Shown piece by piece: positions 1-9,405 of a stretch of DNA of 64,000 nucleotides. This DNA is from Nitrobacter sp039808345 (GTDB taxonomy: Bacteria; Pseudomonadota; Alphaproteobacteria; Rhizobiales; Xanthobacteraceae): contig NZ_CP181167.1 of NCBI RefSeq assembly GCF_047824785.1, positions 1,178,001 to 1,242,000 on the forward strand, written 5' to 3'. Made by a program: the position numbers and the translations under genes. Under the pieces are notes generated by a model that saw only the letters and a program-made list of their open reading frames with translations, had not been told where the DNA came from and made no database searches. The stretch's first letter is position 1, and each line of letters starts with the position of its first letter.

Positions 1-74
1 GTCCGCACGTGTGTCGCTATTTCGAACAGCCGGTCGGCCAAGCATTCTCCGGCAGACGTGAAGGGCGAAAAGGC

Positions 75-1364
75 ATGAAGGTACTTTTTTACCCTCATTC
101 AATGGAAGTAGGAGGGTCGCAGCTGAACGCTCTTCAGCTTGCGGGCGCGGTCCGCGAGCGCGGGCACGAGGTGATCGCGTTGTCGGAACCGGGCCCGCTT
201 GTGGAGCGGGTGAGGCGGATGGAGCTCGAGCATATCGAGATTCCGGAGCGTCGGAGACGGCCATCGGGGAGTGTGATGCGCACAATCGGCCGTCTGGTGC
301 GGGAACGCGGTATAGACGTCGTGCACGGACATGAGTGGCCTCCTATCATCGAGGCGTTTTTTGGCGCACGTGTCCCTCATCGAACCGCCGTTGTCGGGAC
401 AATAATGTCGATGTCGGTGGCGTCGTTTTTGCCCCGTGATGTGCCGTTGACAGTGGGAACGGAATTCATTCGCAAGGCCGCGATGGAAGCAGGGTACCGG
501 CAGGTCGAACTGCTGGAGCCACCGGTGGATACAAACGCGGATAATCCGGCTGTCGACGGGGATGGCTTTCGCGCCAGGCATGGCATTCAGCCGAACGAAG
601 TCCTTCTCGCCATGGTCTGTCGGCTGGTGCCGGATCTTAAGCTGGAAGGTCTGTTATCGGCATGCGAGGCGGTTCGTGAACTGGCCGTCGCAGGCTGTCC
701 GGTGCGGCTGGTCATCGTCGGTGATGGCCGCGCGCGCGGCGAGGTAGCGCGACACGCCGCCGCGGTCAACGCGTCCGCAGGCCGCGAAGTTGTGTTGATC
801 ACAGGCGAGATGACAGATCCTGCCGCTGCCTACGCTGCAGCGGATGTCGTTATCGGTCAAGGCGGCTCGGCGTTGCGGGGAATGGCTTTCGGAAAGCCAC
901 TTGTCGTCGTCGGCGAGGAGGGTTTCAGCGAATTATTGACCTCGGAAAGCCTACCGGTCTTTCTCGGGCAGGGATGGTACGGTCTTGGGCCGGGTTCGCT
1001 GGGCGTGGGGACGCCAGCGCTTCGCATTGCGCTCGAGCGGCTTGTCGGCTCGCCGAAGTTGCGTAGCGAGTTGGGGCAGCTGGGCCGCCAACTCACGGAG
1101 CAGAGATTTAGCTTGGAGCACGCGGCCAACGTCGTTGAAAATCTGTATCTGTCTGCAATTCGGAACCCCGCGCCCTTTGGGAGCATGCTTTCGGATTTCG
1201 TCCATGTCAGCGCCGGGTTGGTAGGCAACAAGATCGGACGAAAGTATCAGCGGTGGACCGGCAGGTCGTCAGTCGATGACAATAACGCACGTGAGTTGAT
1301 CGCTGCGGTTATCACGAACGGCAAGCGCGGTGAGACGTTGCCTTTCAGAACAGGCCCGCAATAG
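75..1364 (+). CDS. GT4-like glycosyltransferase
   Basis: Predicted cytoplasmic glycosyltransferase of the GT-B fold, family 4-like, probably adding a sugar in exopolysaccharide or lipopolysaccharide assembly. The N-terminus MKVLFYPHSMEVGGSQLNAL has the GGSQ donor-fold loop typical of GT4 enzymes. The C-terminal half has a Rossmann strand (LVIVGDGRARGEV) and a late GSALRGMAFGKPLVVV segment that corresponds to the nucleotide-sugar-binding EX7E area, although the glutamates are not conserved in the usual form. The frame is open upstream from base 9, but the ATG at 75 follows an AAGGC purine stretch and starts exactly at the conserved first strand, so it was chosen. The gene is convergent with the minus-strand sugar cluster that follows. 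Donor and acceptor are unknown. Confidence 0.8.
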   Translation: MKVLFYPHSMEVGGSQLNALQLAGAVRERGHEVIALSEPGPLVERVRRMELEHIEIPERRRRPSGSVMRTIGRLVRERGIDVVHGHEWPPIIEAFFGARVPHRTAVVGTIMSMSVASFLPRDVPLTVGTEFIRKAAMEAGYRQVELLEPPVDTNADNPAVDGDGFRARHGIQPNEVLLAMVCRLVPDLKLEGLLSACEAVRELAVAGCPVRLVIVGDGRARGEVARHAAAVNASAGREVVLITGEMTDPAAAYAAADVVIGQGGSALRGMAFGKPLVVVGEEGFSELLTSESLPVFLGQGWYGLGPGSLGVGTPALRIALERLVGSPKLRSELGQLGRQLTEQRFSLEHAANVVENLYLSAIRNPAPFGSMLSDFVHVSAGLVGNKIGRKYQRWTGRSSVDDNNARELIAAVITNGKRGETLPFRTGPQ

Positions 1365-1436
1365 CATCACATATACATAATCAAGGCGACTTGAATCGGC
1401 GCAGCGAGCCTCGTGCGCCGCGCCGAAGTCCATAAA

Positions 1437-2585
1437 TCACACGCGTACGCGCTCCAGTTCGGACTGTAGCGCATTAGCGACACGCACCTGCTCCTCCTCG
1501 ACCATTTGCGCGTAGATCGGAAGCAGGATCGAGCGGTTTTGCGCAAGTTCGGATTGGTGCAAGTCGTGGCGTTGCTCGCTGCCGGCATAAGGCGCTTCCC
1601 GATGTGCGCACATGATGCCGCGCCGTGTGGCGATGCCTTTATCGAGAAGGTTCTGCATCACCGCTCTCTGATCGATGCCATCGGGCAGACGTACACAGTA
1701 ACTCTGCCAGTTGGATCGCGCCCATTCCGGCTCGTGCGGCAAAATCAAGCCGTCAAAACTACCTAAGAGCTCGCTGTAACGAGCCGCGACTGTACGCCGC
1801 CGCGCAATCAGATTAGGGAGGCGTTCAAGCTGCTTTCGCCCAATAGCGGCTTGCATATCAGTCATCCGGTAATTGAATCCAACGAAAAGATACTTTTCGA
1901 AGATAATTTCTGGCGAGCCATGCCGAACGGTATCAGGAACGTCCATCGCATGTTGTCGCCAGAGTCTGAGCTTGCGATCATGATCGGAATCGGAGGTCGT
2001 CAACATGCCGCCTTCGCCGGTGGTGATGACCTTGCGAGGATGAAACGAAAAACACGCCATTGTCCCGTGCGGCTTTCCGATCAGGTCCCATTTGCCTCCG
2101 ATCTTGATCTGGCTTCCGATTGCACAGGCGGCGTCTTCGATAATGGCAATGCCGTGGCGCTCGGCCAAAGCCGTGAGCAATGCCAGGTCGCATGGCATTC
2201 CCATCTGGTGCACCACCAGGATCGCGCGTGTGCGTTCGGTAATCGCGTCGGCGACGCATGCTGGATCGAGGTTGTAAGTGGCGGGGTCGATGTCGACAAA
2301 AACAGGTGTCGCGCCGCAATAGCGGATGCTGTTGGCGCTTGCGATGAAAGAGTGGCTCGCGGTGATGACTTCGTCGCCGGCTCCGATCCCAAGGGTAAGC
2401 AGCGCGAGATGCAGAGCGGTCGTGCAGTTCGATACCGCGCAGGCATGCGGCGCACCGACGAGTGCTGCGAACTCGCGTTCGAAGGCAGCCACCTGAGGGC
2501 CTTGAGACAGCCAGCCGGAGAGAACTGTCTCGTGCGCGGCGTCGGCTTCGGCCTTATCAAGAAATGGTCTTGCAATCGGGATCAT
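1437..2585 (-). CDS. DegT/DnrJ/EryC1 family PLP aminotransferase
   Basis: Sugar aminotransferase (fold type I, PLP) expected to convert a keto nucleotide sugar to an amino sugar. The start MIPIARPFLDKAEADA matches the family N-terminus and has an AGAGG ribosome site about 10 bases upstream; the open frame extends 37 codons further but without family similarity. Visible motifs are the cofactor loop (CTTALHLALL), the IIEDAACAIGS aspartate region and FSFHPRKVITTGEGG, which contains the Schiff-base lysine. The TTGEGG form resembles perosamine/PseC-type enzymes more than WbpE. The length of 382 residues is normal. It is the last gene of the minus-strand cluster, and the exact product is not determined. 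Confidence 0.88.
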   Translation of the reverse strand: MIPIARPFLDKAEADAAHETVLSGWLSQGPQVAAFEREFAALVGAPHACAVSNCTTALHLALLTLGIGAGDEVITASHSFIASANSIRYCGATPVFVDIDPATYNLDPACVADAITERTRAILVVHQMGMPCDLALLTALAERHGIAIIEDAACAIGSQIKIGGKWDLIGKPHGTMACFSFHPRKVITTGEGGMLTTSDSDHDRKLRLWRQHAMDVPDTVRHGSPEIIFEKYLFVGFNYRMTDMQAAIGRKQLERLPNLIARRRTVAARYSELLGSFDGLILPHEPEWARSNWQSYCVRLPDGIDQRAVMQNLLDKGIATRRGIMCAHREAPYAGSEQRHDLHQSELAQNRSILLPIYAQMVEEEQVRVANALQSELERVRV

Positions 2586-2785
2586 GATGATGCCAGCGCC
2601 TCTGCTTTGTTGGATACGTTTTCTCTGAGTGAAACATGTTCGGTGAAGTGTTGGTAACCTTATGGAAGGTGCAGGGTGCGTCGCTGGACACCTCATCTAA
2701 ACGGTCGGGGCGGCGATGCCATGTAACGAAGAAGGATGGTATGCGGCAGGTTGATGGGGATACGAACGCTACGCTCTTGTTTAAA

Positions 2786-3646
2786 TTATTTGAGTAAATC
2801 TGTAGATAGCGCGGTGCGAGAGGTCTCATCACGATGCCAAAGATGTGCTCCGCTTCGAAGACCTCGCGTTGCTCTGTACCGTGCAATAATGTTGACTAAA
2901 CAATAGATCACCAGCCCCAGCCACAATCTCGGCTTGCTGAGCAGTGCAAGAAGCCTCGAATCATTGGCTTCGCCCATGTTTTTTTGCAGGTCCGGAAAGC
3001 GCCGGGCGAGATCGAAGGTTCCTCTATAGGCACGGGTTCTGATCGCGATCAGCTGCAACCAGGTGCGCGGAGGGAAGACCGTGGATGTCACGTCCGGTAG
3101 GGTCTCCCGTTCGTTCATGCCGAACTGAAGGCGAACGTAGGTGTCGTCGGCGGTGACGTCCGGAAATTTACCGAACCGTCTTCGTCCCGCCTCGGATAGT
3201 GCATAGACGCCGGACCCGCCGATCCCCTCTCGCGAAGACGGCAGTCGCGAACGAATATCGTAATATTTGCGGATCATCCATGAGCAGCCCGTCAGATTGA
3301 TATCCGCCGTTGGCGCAACTGCCAGAACGTCGCCTTGCGCGAGCCGCTTTGCCAGAGCCCGGATCGCGTCAATGGAGATCAGGATGTCGGCATCGACATA
3401 AATTCTGGGGAAACCGCTCGAAATTTGATCGCCGAGGTTCAAGGCATGGGTCTTGCTCGCGATCTCAGATTCGACAACACGGAGGGTGGGTTCGAAGCCT
3501 CGTGCGACTGCCGCGGTGTCGTCCATGCATCCATTGCAAACGACGACTACGTCGACCTCCTCCGAAGCCAGGGCTGTGACCCATTGGCTCAACGTCCGTG
3601 CAATCACGGAGCCTTCATTGTGGGCAGGGACGACGATCGAAATCAT
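2786..3646 (-). CDS. family 2 glycosyltransferase
   Basis: GT-A glycosyltransferase of family 2. It opens with ISIVVPAHNEGSVIARTL, the standard first strand and nucleotide loop, and has a DXD-like metal site in IYVDADILIS. The GGSGVYALS and ADDTYVRLQF segments fit the acceptor side. A hydrophobic segment near the C-terminus (LWLGLVIYCLVNIIARY) suggests membrane association. At 286 residues it is short but complete for a GT2. It lies between the epimerase (3795) and the first aminotransferase (1437) on the same strand, with gaps of 150-200 bp, so it is probably part of the same surface-polysaccharide locus. The sugar is not predictable. Confidence 0.85.
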   Translation of the reverse strand: MISIVVPAHNEGSVIARTLSQWVTALASEEVDVVVVCNGCMDDTAAVARGFEPTLRVVESEIASKTHALNLGDQISSGFPRIYVDADILISIDAIRALAKRLAQGDVLAVAPTADINLTGCSWMIRKYYDIRSRLPSSREGIGGSGVYALSEAGRRRFGKFPDVTADDTYVRLQFGMNERETLPDVTSTVFPPRTWLQLIAIRTRAYRGTFDLARRFPDLQKNMGEANDSRLLALLSKPRLWLGLVIYCLVNIIARYRATRGLRSGAHLWHRDETSRTALSTDLLK

Positions 3647-3794
3647 GGCTGGCCTAATTCAGATGGATTAGTTTCGGTTAGCTTTCGGTTTCCATAGCTC
3701 CGGTTCGAGGGCAGGCACTGGAATACGGAGCCTAGCCCGGACAGATTTCGCGAGCAGTCTCGATTTCATTCGCATCAAGCAATCGCCCGGGTTA

Positions 3795-4796
3795 TCAAAC
3801 GGCTGCCTCCTTTTGCCGGGGCGTTGCCGAGGACGAGAGTTCGCTGCGCCACCACGCAACGAGTTGATTCAATCCTTGTTCGAGCGGAATCGTGGACCGG
3901 AAGCCGAGCAACTCTTCTGCCTTCACCGTCGAGGCAAGACGTCGAGGAACAGGATTGACGCTACGCTCCGGAGCGAATTCAGGGGTGAGGCCGCCTCGAC
4001 CCATGACCGAGGTCAGTGCGGTCGCGAGCTGCGCCAGGCTGGTTTCGGTTCCGCTGGCCACGTTAAATACCTGATCGGTGGCGTTTGATTTGGCGCCGAA
4101 AATATTAGCGCGGGCGACATCCCTGACGTGAATGAAATCCATGGTCTGCTGGCCGTCGCCAAAGATGATCGGCGGCAGATCCGCTTCCAGCCGTTCCATC
4201 CAGCGGATCAGGACTTCCGTATACCGCCCGTGAATGTCCATGCGCTCGCCGTAGACGTTGAAATATCTGAAGGCGACATAATCGAGCTTATACATCTCGT
4301 TGAAGGTGCGGAGCAAACCTTCGTTGAAGGCTTTCGCGGCGCCATAGAGCGTACGGTTATCATATGCGTTGTGATGTTCCGTCGTCGGGAATTCATCGGC
4401 CATGCCATAGACCGATGCCGAGGATGCGGCGATCACTTTCTCGATGTGGTGCTGGACGCAAAGCTCGAGTAAATCATAGGTGGCCTGAACCATGACCTCC
4501 ATTGCGAGACGGGGTTCGGCTGCGCAGTGTGTGATCCGCAAGGCCGCCTGGTGAAACACGATGTCCGCATCCTTTATCAGCGACGTCATTAGTTTTCTGT
4601 CGCGGATATCACCATCGATCAATCTGACGGGGCCGCGGGCAAGGGACTTCTCCAGGTTCTCTGGGCGCCCACGCACCATGTTGTCGATAGCGACGATTTC
4701 CCGGCAACCTTCGTCGCACAGAAGGTCGACGATGTGAGAGCCTATAAATCCGGCTCCGCCAGTGACCAGGATTTGTTTTCCCTTTAAGTCGGCCAC
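3795..4796 (-). CDS. NAD-dependent epimerase/dehydratase (SDR, nucleotide-sugar)
   Basis: Extended short-chain dehydrogenase acting on a nucleotide sugar, UDP-glucose 4-epimerase-like. Visible features are the Rossmann loop VTGGAGFIGSH, the ASSASVYG serine region, the catalytic YGAAK (YxxxK) and RYFNVYG. The length is 333 residues. I chose the GTG at 4796 because a GGAG sits 6 bases upstream; the ATG 12 bases earlier and the TTG at 4844 lack a comparable site. It probably supplies an epimerised or 4-keto sugar to the neighbouring transferases. It could equally be a UDP-GlcNAc or UDP-GlcNAcA epimerase; sequence alone does not decide. Confidence 0.87.
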   Translation of the reverse strand: MADLKGKQILVTGGAGFIGSHIVDLLCDEGCREIVAIDNMVRGRPENLEKSLARGPVRLIDGDIRDRKLMTSLIKDADIVFHQAALRITHCAAEPRLAMEVMVQATYDLLELCVQHHIEKVIAASSASVYGMADEFPTTEHHNAYDNRTLYGAAKAFNEGLLRTFNEMYKLDYVAFRYFNVYGERMDIHGRYTEVLIRWMERLEADLPPIIFGDGQQTMDFIHVRDVARANIFGAKSNATDQVFNVASGTETSLAQLATALTSVMGRGGLTPEFAPERSVNPVPRRLASTVKAEELLGFRSTIPLEQGLNQLVAWWRSELSSSATPRQKEAAV

Positions 4797-4860
4797 ATTA
4801 CACTCCATTTGCGATTTGATGAATCTCGCTTCGCTTGAGAGCAAAACGAGAGAACGCGTG

Positions 4861-5970
4861 CTACGCCGCGAGAGCTGGAAGAGCCTTTTTCAGTTCCGCC
4901 GCAACCACATCAACCTGCTCGGGCTTGAGCTCGGCGTAGATCGGCAACGATAAAAACTGCTTCGAAAGCGCTTCGGTAACCGGCAGCGAACCGACGCCAT
5001 GACCGATATCGGCGTAGGCCTTCTGCAAATGCACGGGAATGGGATAATGGATGCCAGTGCCGATTCCTGCGGTCTGCAAGGCGGCCTGCGTTTCGTCGCG
5101 TCGGGCGAGGGTCACCGCATAGACGTGGTAGACGTGCCTGCGCTCCGCCGGAGACGCCGGCCGCTGACAGGGTAATTTCTGCAGCAAGCGGTCATACTGC
5201 GAGGCGGCGGCACGGCGGCCTTCCGTCCATGCCTCGATATAGTTCATCTTGACGCTGAGAATGGCGCCCTGAACCCCATCCATGCGGTAATTATAGCCGC
5301 GTAGAACGTGATTATACTTGGATTCCTGACCCCAGTCGCGAAGCAGTGAAATGCGCTGCGCATAGTCGGCTTTATTGGTGACCACCGCGCCGCCTTCGCC
5401 ATATGCGCCGAGGTTCTTGCCGGGATAAAAGCTGAAGCAGCCGAGATCGCCGATCGAACCGGCGCGCCGGCCTTTGTATTCGGCGCCATGAGCTTGCGCG
5501 GCGTCCTCGATGACCACGAGGCCGTGCCGCCGGGCGATCTCCATGATGGGATCCATGTCGGCCATCAGCCCGTGAAGATGGACGGGGAGAATCGCCCTGG
5601 TTCGCGGTGTGATCGCGGCTTCGATTGCCTCCGGGTCTATCGTCCATGTCTCGGGATCAACGTCGACGAAGACCGGCTTGGCGCCGGCGTAAAGGATGGC
5701 AGCCGTGGTCGCGACGAACGTCAACGAAACGGTAATAACCTCGTCGCCGGCCCCAACGCCCGCTGCAAGAAGGGCCAGATGTAGGGCAGATGTCCCGGTG
5801 TTCACCGCAAGACAATGTTCGGTACTGCAATAAAGCGCGAATCGCTTCTCGAAGGCAGCCACTTCTGGACCCTGCACATACTGGGTGCTATCGATGACGC
5901 GCAGCACGGCGGCATCGATCTCGGGCTTCATTTGCAGGTATTGCGCTTTTAGATCGAGAAAGGGTATCAA
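4861..5970 (-). CDS. DegT family aminotransferase, WbpE/WlbC-like
   Basis: PLP-dependent aminotransferase, 369 residues, beginning MIPFLDLKAQYLQMK as in WbpE/WlbC enzymes that aminate C3 of UDP-3-keto-GlcNAc uronic acid. Motifs: NTGTSALHLALLAAG (phosphate loop), VIEDAAQAHGAEYKG (aspartate contacting the pyridine nitrogen) and FSFYPGKNLGAYGEGG (the catalytic lysine in the PGKN form). The partner genes for this pathway are close by: a Gfo-type dehydrogenase at 8287 and a hexapeptide N-acetyltransferase at 6132. The pathway role is inferred from this context; the family call is firm. Confidence 0.88.
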   Translation of the reverse strand: MIPFLDLKAQYLQMKPEIDAAVLRVIDSTQYVQGPEVAAFEKRFALYCSTEHCLAVNTGTSALHLALLAAGVGAGDEVITVSLTFVATTAAILYAGAKPVFVDVDPETWTIDPEAIEAAITPRTRAILPVHLHGLMADMDPIMEIARRHGLVVIEDAAQAHGAEYKGRRAGSIGDLGCFSFYPGKNLGAYGEGGAVVTNKADYAQRISLLRDWGQESKYNHVLRGYNYRMDGVQGAILSVKMNYIEAWTEGRRAAASQYDRLLQKLPCQRPASPAERRHVYHVYAVTLARRDETQAALQTAGIGTGIHYPIPVHLQKAYADIGHGVGSLPVTEALSKQFLSLPIYAELKPEQVDVVAAELKKALPALAA

Positions 5971-6131
5971 GGAAATAATCCTTTTGTAGGGCGCATCTCG
6001 CGGTAACGTTTAATTCTGAGGCAAAAACAAAAACTACACAATTTAAAAGATAATAACAGAGTAAACTAAATTGATCCATCTGGCAGACAGGGCATTTCCG
6101 CAAGTTTGATTAATTTGGAAAGGCCGAACCG

Positions 6132-6662
6132 TCAGGCAGGCGCATTGGTTCTGGATTTGACGGATCGGGCTGGAACGCCGGCGACCACATCACCCGGCGC
6201 CACGTCACGGGTGACGACGGCGCCCGCGCCGACAATGGCGCCATCGCCGATCGAGATTCCGCATAGGATGGTGGCGTTGGAGCCGATCGATGCGCGGTGC
6301 CCGACTCGAGTCGGCTCAACCTGCCAATCATCGGCACCTTGCAGCCGGCCATCCTCGGTCGTGGCGCGCGGTTGTTTGTCGTTGGTGAACATAACGCCGT
6401 GTCCGATGAACGCTTCGTCTTCAATTGTCACGCCCTCGCAGATAAAGGTGTGCGACGAAATCTTGCATCGAGCACCAATTTTGGCGCCAACCTGAATCTC
6501 CACAAAGGTTCCGATGCGGGTTTCATCTCCGATAATGCATCCATAGAGATTAACTAGGTCGGGGTGAAAAATACGGACGTTACGTCCTAGCTGAACGTCA
6601 TTTTTGATTGGCATTGGTTCTGGCCCCGATCTGTCTTGAGGTGCGGTTTCTTGGAAAAACAT
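6132..6662 (-). CDS. left-handed beta-helix N-acetyltransferase, WbpD-like
   Basis: Acyltransferase of the hexapeptide-repeat class; known relatives (WbpD/WlbB) acetylate the 3-amino group of UDP-GlcNAc3NA. Imperfect hexapeptide turns run through the protein (LYGCIIGDETRIGTFVEIQ, then SIGSNATILCGISIGDGAIV) and a loop containing H and N residues (IGHGVMFTNDKQ) fits the active site. The stop of the upstream flippase and the ATG at 6662 abut (TAGATG), suggesting translational coupling. An internal ATG at 6614 with a GGGG stretch upstream is the alternative start and gives the more typical N-terminus PIKNDVQLG. Confidence 0.85.
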   Translation of the reverse strand: MFFQETAPQDRSGPEPMPIKNDVQLGRNVRIFHPDLVNLYGCIIGDETRIGTFVEIQVGAKIGARCKISSHTFICEGVTIEDEAFIGHGVMFTNDKQPRATTEDGRLQGADDWQVEPTRVGHRASIGSNATILCGISIGDGAIVGAGAVVTRDVAPGDVVAGVPARSVKSRTNAPA

Positions 6663-8150
6663 CTATCGCACGACGTTGCGCCGCGCGGGCAGCGCAAATT
6701 TGAACGGCAGACGCTCGAGTACCGCGCGGCTCGCCTGCTGCAACAGCGGCAGCAAGGGATGGCGGGTCGCAATCAATGCCAGCAGCCAACATAGGGCCGT
6801 ACCCAAACAAGCCAGGGCTAGCCCGGCGATAGGTTGAACTATCAGGAAAGCCACGAGCGCGGCGCAGACGCCGGCGGGTATTAAGCTGGCGAGCGTCACC
6901 AGCGCGCTTTTGGAGATCGCGCCAAGAAGATCCTTCGATTTTACATCAAGGCGCCTGCTGACAAAATAGACCGCCACGAAGGCCTGTAGCGGCAGTGTCA
7001 GAAGCGCGGATGCCGCGACTGCTTCGATGCCGATGAATGAGGCGGCAAAAATCAGAAGCAGGGAGGGCGGCAGCGAGATGAGCGATGAGATAAGCGCGTC
7101 GCGCACGTGCCCCACCGCAACCAGCATCGGATATGTCAGGCAGGCGGCGAACAGAGCCAGATTCGCAATGCACAGAAGCTGCACAAGCGGGATGATCTCG
7201 AGCCATGTCGAACCCAGCCAGATCAGAATGACCGGATGGGCCATGACGGCGAGGAATGTAAGGGCAGGCCACTGGACGGCGCTCAGAAGCGTTACCGAGT
7301 CTAGGTAAATCTTGCGGAGGCCTGTTCCTGCTCGATTCTCGACGAAGATCGCCGGCATGATAACCGGACCCAGCACCTGACCAACCAGCTTGTCGAAGAC
7401 CTGGGTGACCCCGATCGCACGGCTGTAAAGTCCGACGGCGCTGAAATCGAGTATGCGGCCAAGGAACAGTTGTGGCGAGAGATTATAGAAGACGTTGATC
7501 AGGCTGACGCCGCCTGAGTACATCCCGAACTTGAGGACGTCGGAACAGTTCCAGAGGGATGGATTGAAGATTCGAATATTGGGTGACGTCGCCACCAACA
7601 GGATAGTCAGGAACAGATTCATCGCGACTCCGCCCCAGATGGGCGCCATGAAACTGAAATCCAGAACGGCGAGCACGACAGAAACAGCTGCTCCGACAGT
7701 ATTCGCAGTAAGACTGCAGAGGGCAAGTTTTCCGAATGCCATTTTCCGCCGGAGCAAGGCCGATATCACGACCGAAAACGGAGTCAGAAGAAAGTTCAGA
7801 GCCGCAACGGCCATGCCGGTATCGAGGCCGCTCTGCTTGAAGAATACGACAAAAACCTTGCCGGAAACGACAAGTATCAGTGCAAGAGCGATCGAAATGC
7901 AGGCGGTGACGGTAAATGCCGTCCGGGTATCCAGATCTGTCAGGTCTTCTTTCTGAATGAGATAGTTCGCGCCGCCGAACTCCTGGAACGACGCCGCAAA
8001 AATCGCAACGACCGCATTTACGACCGCATAGATGCCGAACTCCGCCGGAGTCAGTAGTCGTGAAAGGATCGCGGTCGAGATGAAAAACAGCAACAGGCCG
8101 CCATACCGCTCAATCGCGGAGAAAAAGATTGAGCGTTGAACGGAGCCCAT
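6663..8150 (-). CDS. Wzx-type polysaccharide flippase
   Basis: Integral membrane protein of 495 residues with about 12-14 hydrophobic helices and no signal peptide, matching the polysaccharide transporter branch of the MOP superfamily (Wzx/WzxC). The N-terminus contains an amphipathic SAIERYGGLLLFFISTAILSR followed by LLTPAEFGIYAVVNA, a hallmark of the family. It should move undecaprenyl-linked repeat units across the inner membrane. It sits between the Gfo dehydrogenase and the acetyltransferase, to which it is directly abutted. Together with the glycosyltransferases this supports a Wzx/Wzy-type locus, although no Wzy polymerase was recognised here. Confidence 0.87.
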   Translation of the reverse strand: MGSVQRSIFFSAIERYGGLLLFFISTAILSRLLTPAEFGIYAVVNAVVAIFAASFQEFGGANYLIQKEDLTDLDTRTAFTVTACISIALALILVVSGKVFVVFFKQSGLDTGMAVAALNFLLTPFSVVISALLRRKMAFGKLALCSLTANTVGAAVSVVLAVLDFSFMAPIWGGVAMNLFLTILLVATSPNIRIFNPSLWNCSDVLKFGMYSGGVSLINVFYNLSPQLFLGRILDFSAVGLYSRAIGVTQVFDKLVGQVLGPVIMPAIFVENRAGTGLRKIYLDSVTLLSAVQWPALTFLAVMAHPVILIWLGSTWLEIIPLVQLLCIANLALFAACLTYPMLVAVGHVRDALISSLISLPPSLLLIFAASFIGIEAVAASALLTLPLQAFVAVYFVSRRLDVKSKDLLGAISKSALVTLASLIPAGVCAALVAFLIVQPIAGLALACLGTALCWLLALIATRHPLLPLLQQASRAVLERLPFKFALPARRNVVR

Positions 8151-8286
8151 GGCGAGTTACATCATCTTGCGATCTGAAGAATGACTGTGATCTCAAGCGA
8201 ACAAGATTGGCGTGAAGCGGTTCCTTTAGATCCGCGGCGGATCAAACGCCACGGAGTTCCCGGGCAAGCCCGCTTAGACAGAAACT

Positions 8287-9336
8287 CTAGGCACTTTTTC
8301 GAAATGCAATGGACTGTCCAAGGCGGACCGGACGACCTTGTTCGGTGATCGATCGCGACGCGGCTTCGAGAATCTCGACGATTTCCAGTCCCGACGTAGC
8401 GCTCGAGATCGGCATCTTATTATTGATGATGCAATCGGCGAAATGCTCAATCTCGGTTTGAAGCGCTTCAGCGGTTGAAATATGAGGAGCCCACATGTCG
8501 CCCGCGCGATATCCGATTTTGAGTTCGTGAGTGTTCTCCGACGAGGGATTCAGGATGATGCCCTTGTCATACACCTTGATCTTCTCAGTCGGTTCGACGT
8601 CGTCATAGACGATCATCGTGCGGCTGCCGCCGATGAAGGTCTGGCGCACCTTGATGGGGGAGAGCCAGTTGACGCTGACATGGGCGACGCATTTGGAATC
8701 AAAGAACAGCGTGATATGCGCCATATTTTCTGGAGAGCCGTCAACATGACGGGAGGCAGTTGCCGAAACCGAAACCGGCTTTTCCTTGATGATGTAATTG
8801 ATAATGGAAATGTCGTGAACGGCGAGATCCCAGATCACGTTGACATCGCTTTGGAACAGGCCAAGGCTTGAGCGGATGCTGTCATAGTAATAAATTTCAC
8901 CCAGTTCGCCGGTGTGGACAAGTTCGCGAATCTTTTGGACCGCCGGCGTATAGAGGAAGGTGTGATCCACCATCAGGATCAGATTCCGGCGGTTGGCTTC
9001 GTCGATCAGGCTGCGGACCTGCTCCGCCGTTGGTGCTAGCGGCTTTTCGACGAAGACGTGTTTTCCCGCCTTCAGAGCAGCCAGAGCCAGATCGTAGTGG
9101 GTGCGGGTCGGAGTTGCGATTGCGATCGCATCAATCGCCGGGTTTGTCAGCAGGTCGTGGAAATCCGAAGTGGTTGTGACACCTGGATAGAGCCGTTGGC
9201 TGGTCGCGAGCTTGCCAGGATCGAGATCGCATATGCTGACCACATGGGTCGATATACCGTTCGAGAAATTCCGGACGAGATTGGGACCCCAATATCCGTA
9301 ACCGATTACGCCGACGCCGAGTTGCCTGTTCGTCAT
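8287..9336 (-). CDS. Gfo/Idh/MocA oxidoreductase, WbpB/WlbA-like
   Basis: NAD(P)-dependent sugar dehydrogenase. The N-terminal Rossmann motif is VGVIGYGYWGPNLVRNF and the catalytic region contains FVEKPLAPT, the conserved EKP, followed by a C-terminal alpha/beta domain. In the Wbp pathway this enzyme oxidises C3 of UDP-GlcNAc uronic acid ahead of the aminotransferase and acetyltransferase, both encoded within 4 kb on the same strand. The ATG at 9336 has AGG six bases upstream. The 349-residue length is normal. The UDP-GlcNAc 6-dehydrogenase needed for the first step is not in the window. Confidence 0.87.
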   Translation of the reverse strand: MTNRQLGVGVIGYGYWGPNLVRNFSNGISTHVVSICDLDPGKLATSQRLYPGVTTTSDFHDLLTNPAIDAIAIATPTRTHYDLALAALKAGKHVFVEKPLAPTAEQVRSLIDEANRRNLILMVDHTFLYTPAVQKIRELVHTGELGEIYYYDSIRSSLGLFQSDVNVIWDLAVHDISIINYIIKEKPVSVSATASRHVDGSPENMAHITLFFDSKCVAHVSVNWLSPIKVRQTFIGGSRTMIVYDDVEPTEKIKVYDKGIILNPSSENTHELKIGYRAGDMWAPHISTAEALQTEIEHFADCIINNKMPISSATSGLEIVEILEAASRSITEQGRPVRLGQSIAFRKSA

Positions 9337-9405
9337 GTTTTACCTGTCATATTGGGGTCTCCTTGCTGCGCTCTGCAGAAGGCGAAGCGCGCAGAAGAAG
9401 AACTT

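Noticed and set aside
1851..2657. 268-codon plus-strand open frame
   Set aside because: Antisense of the DegT aminotransferase at 1437.
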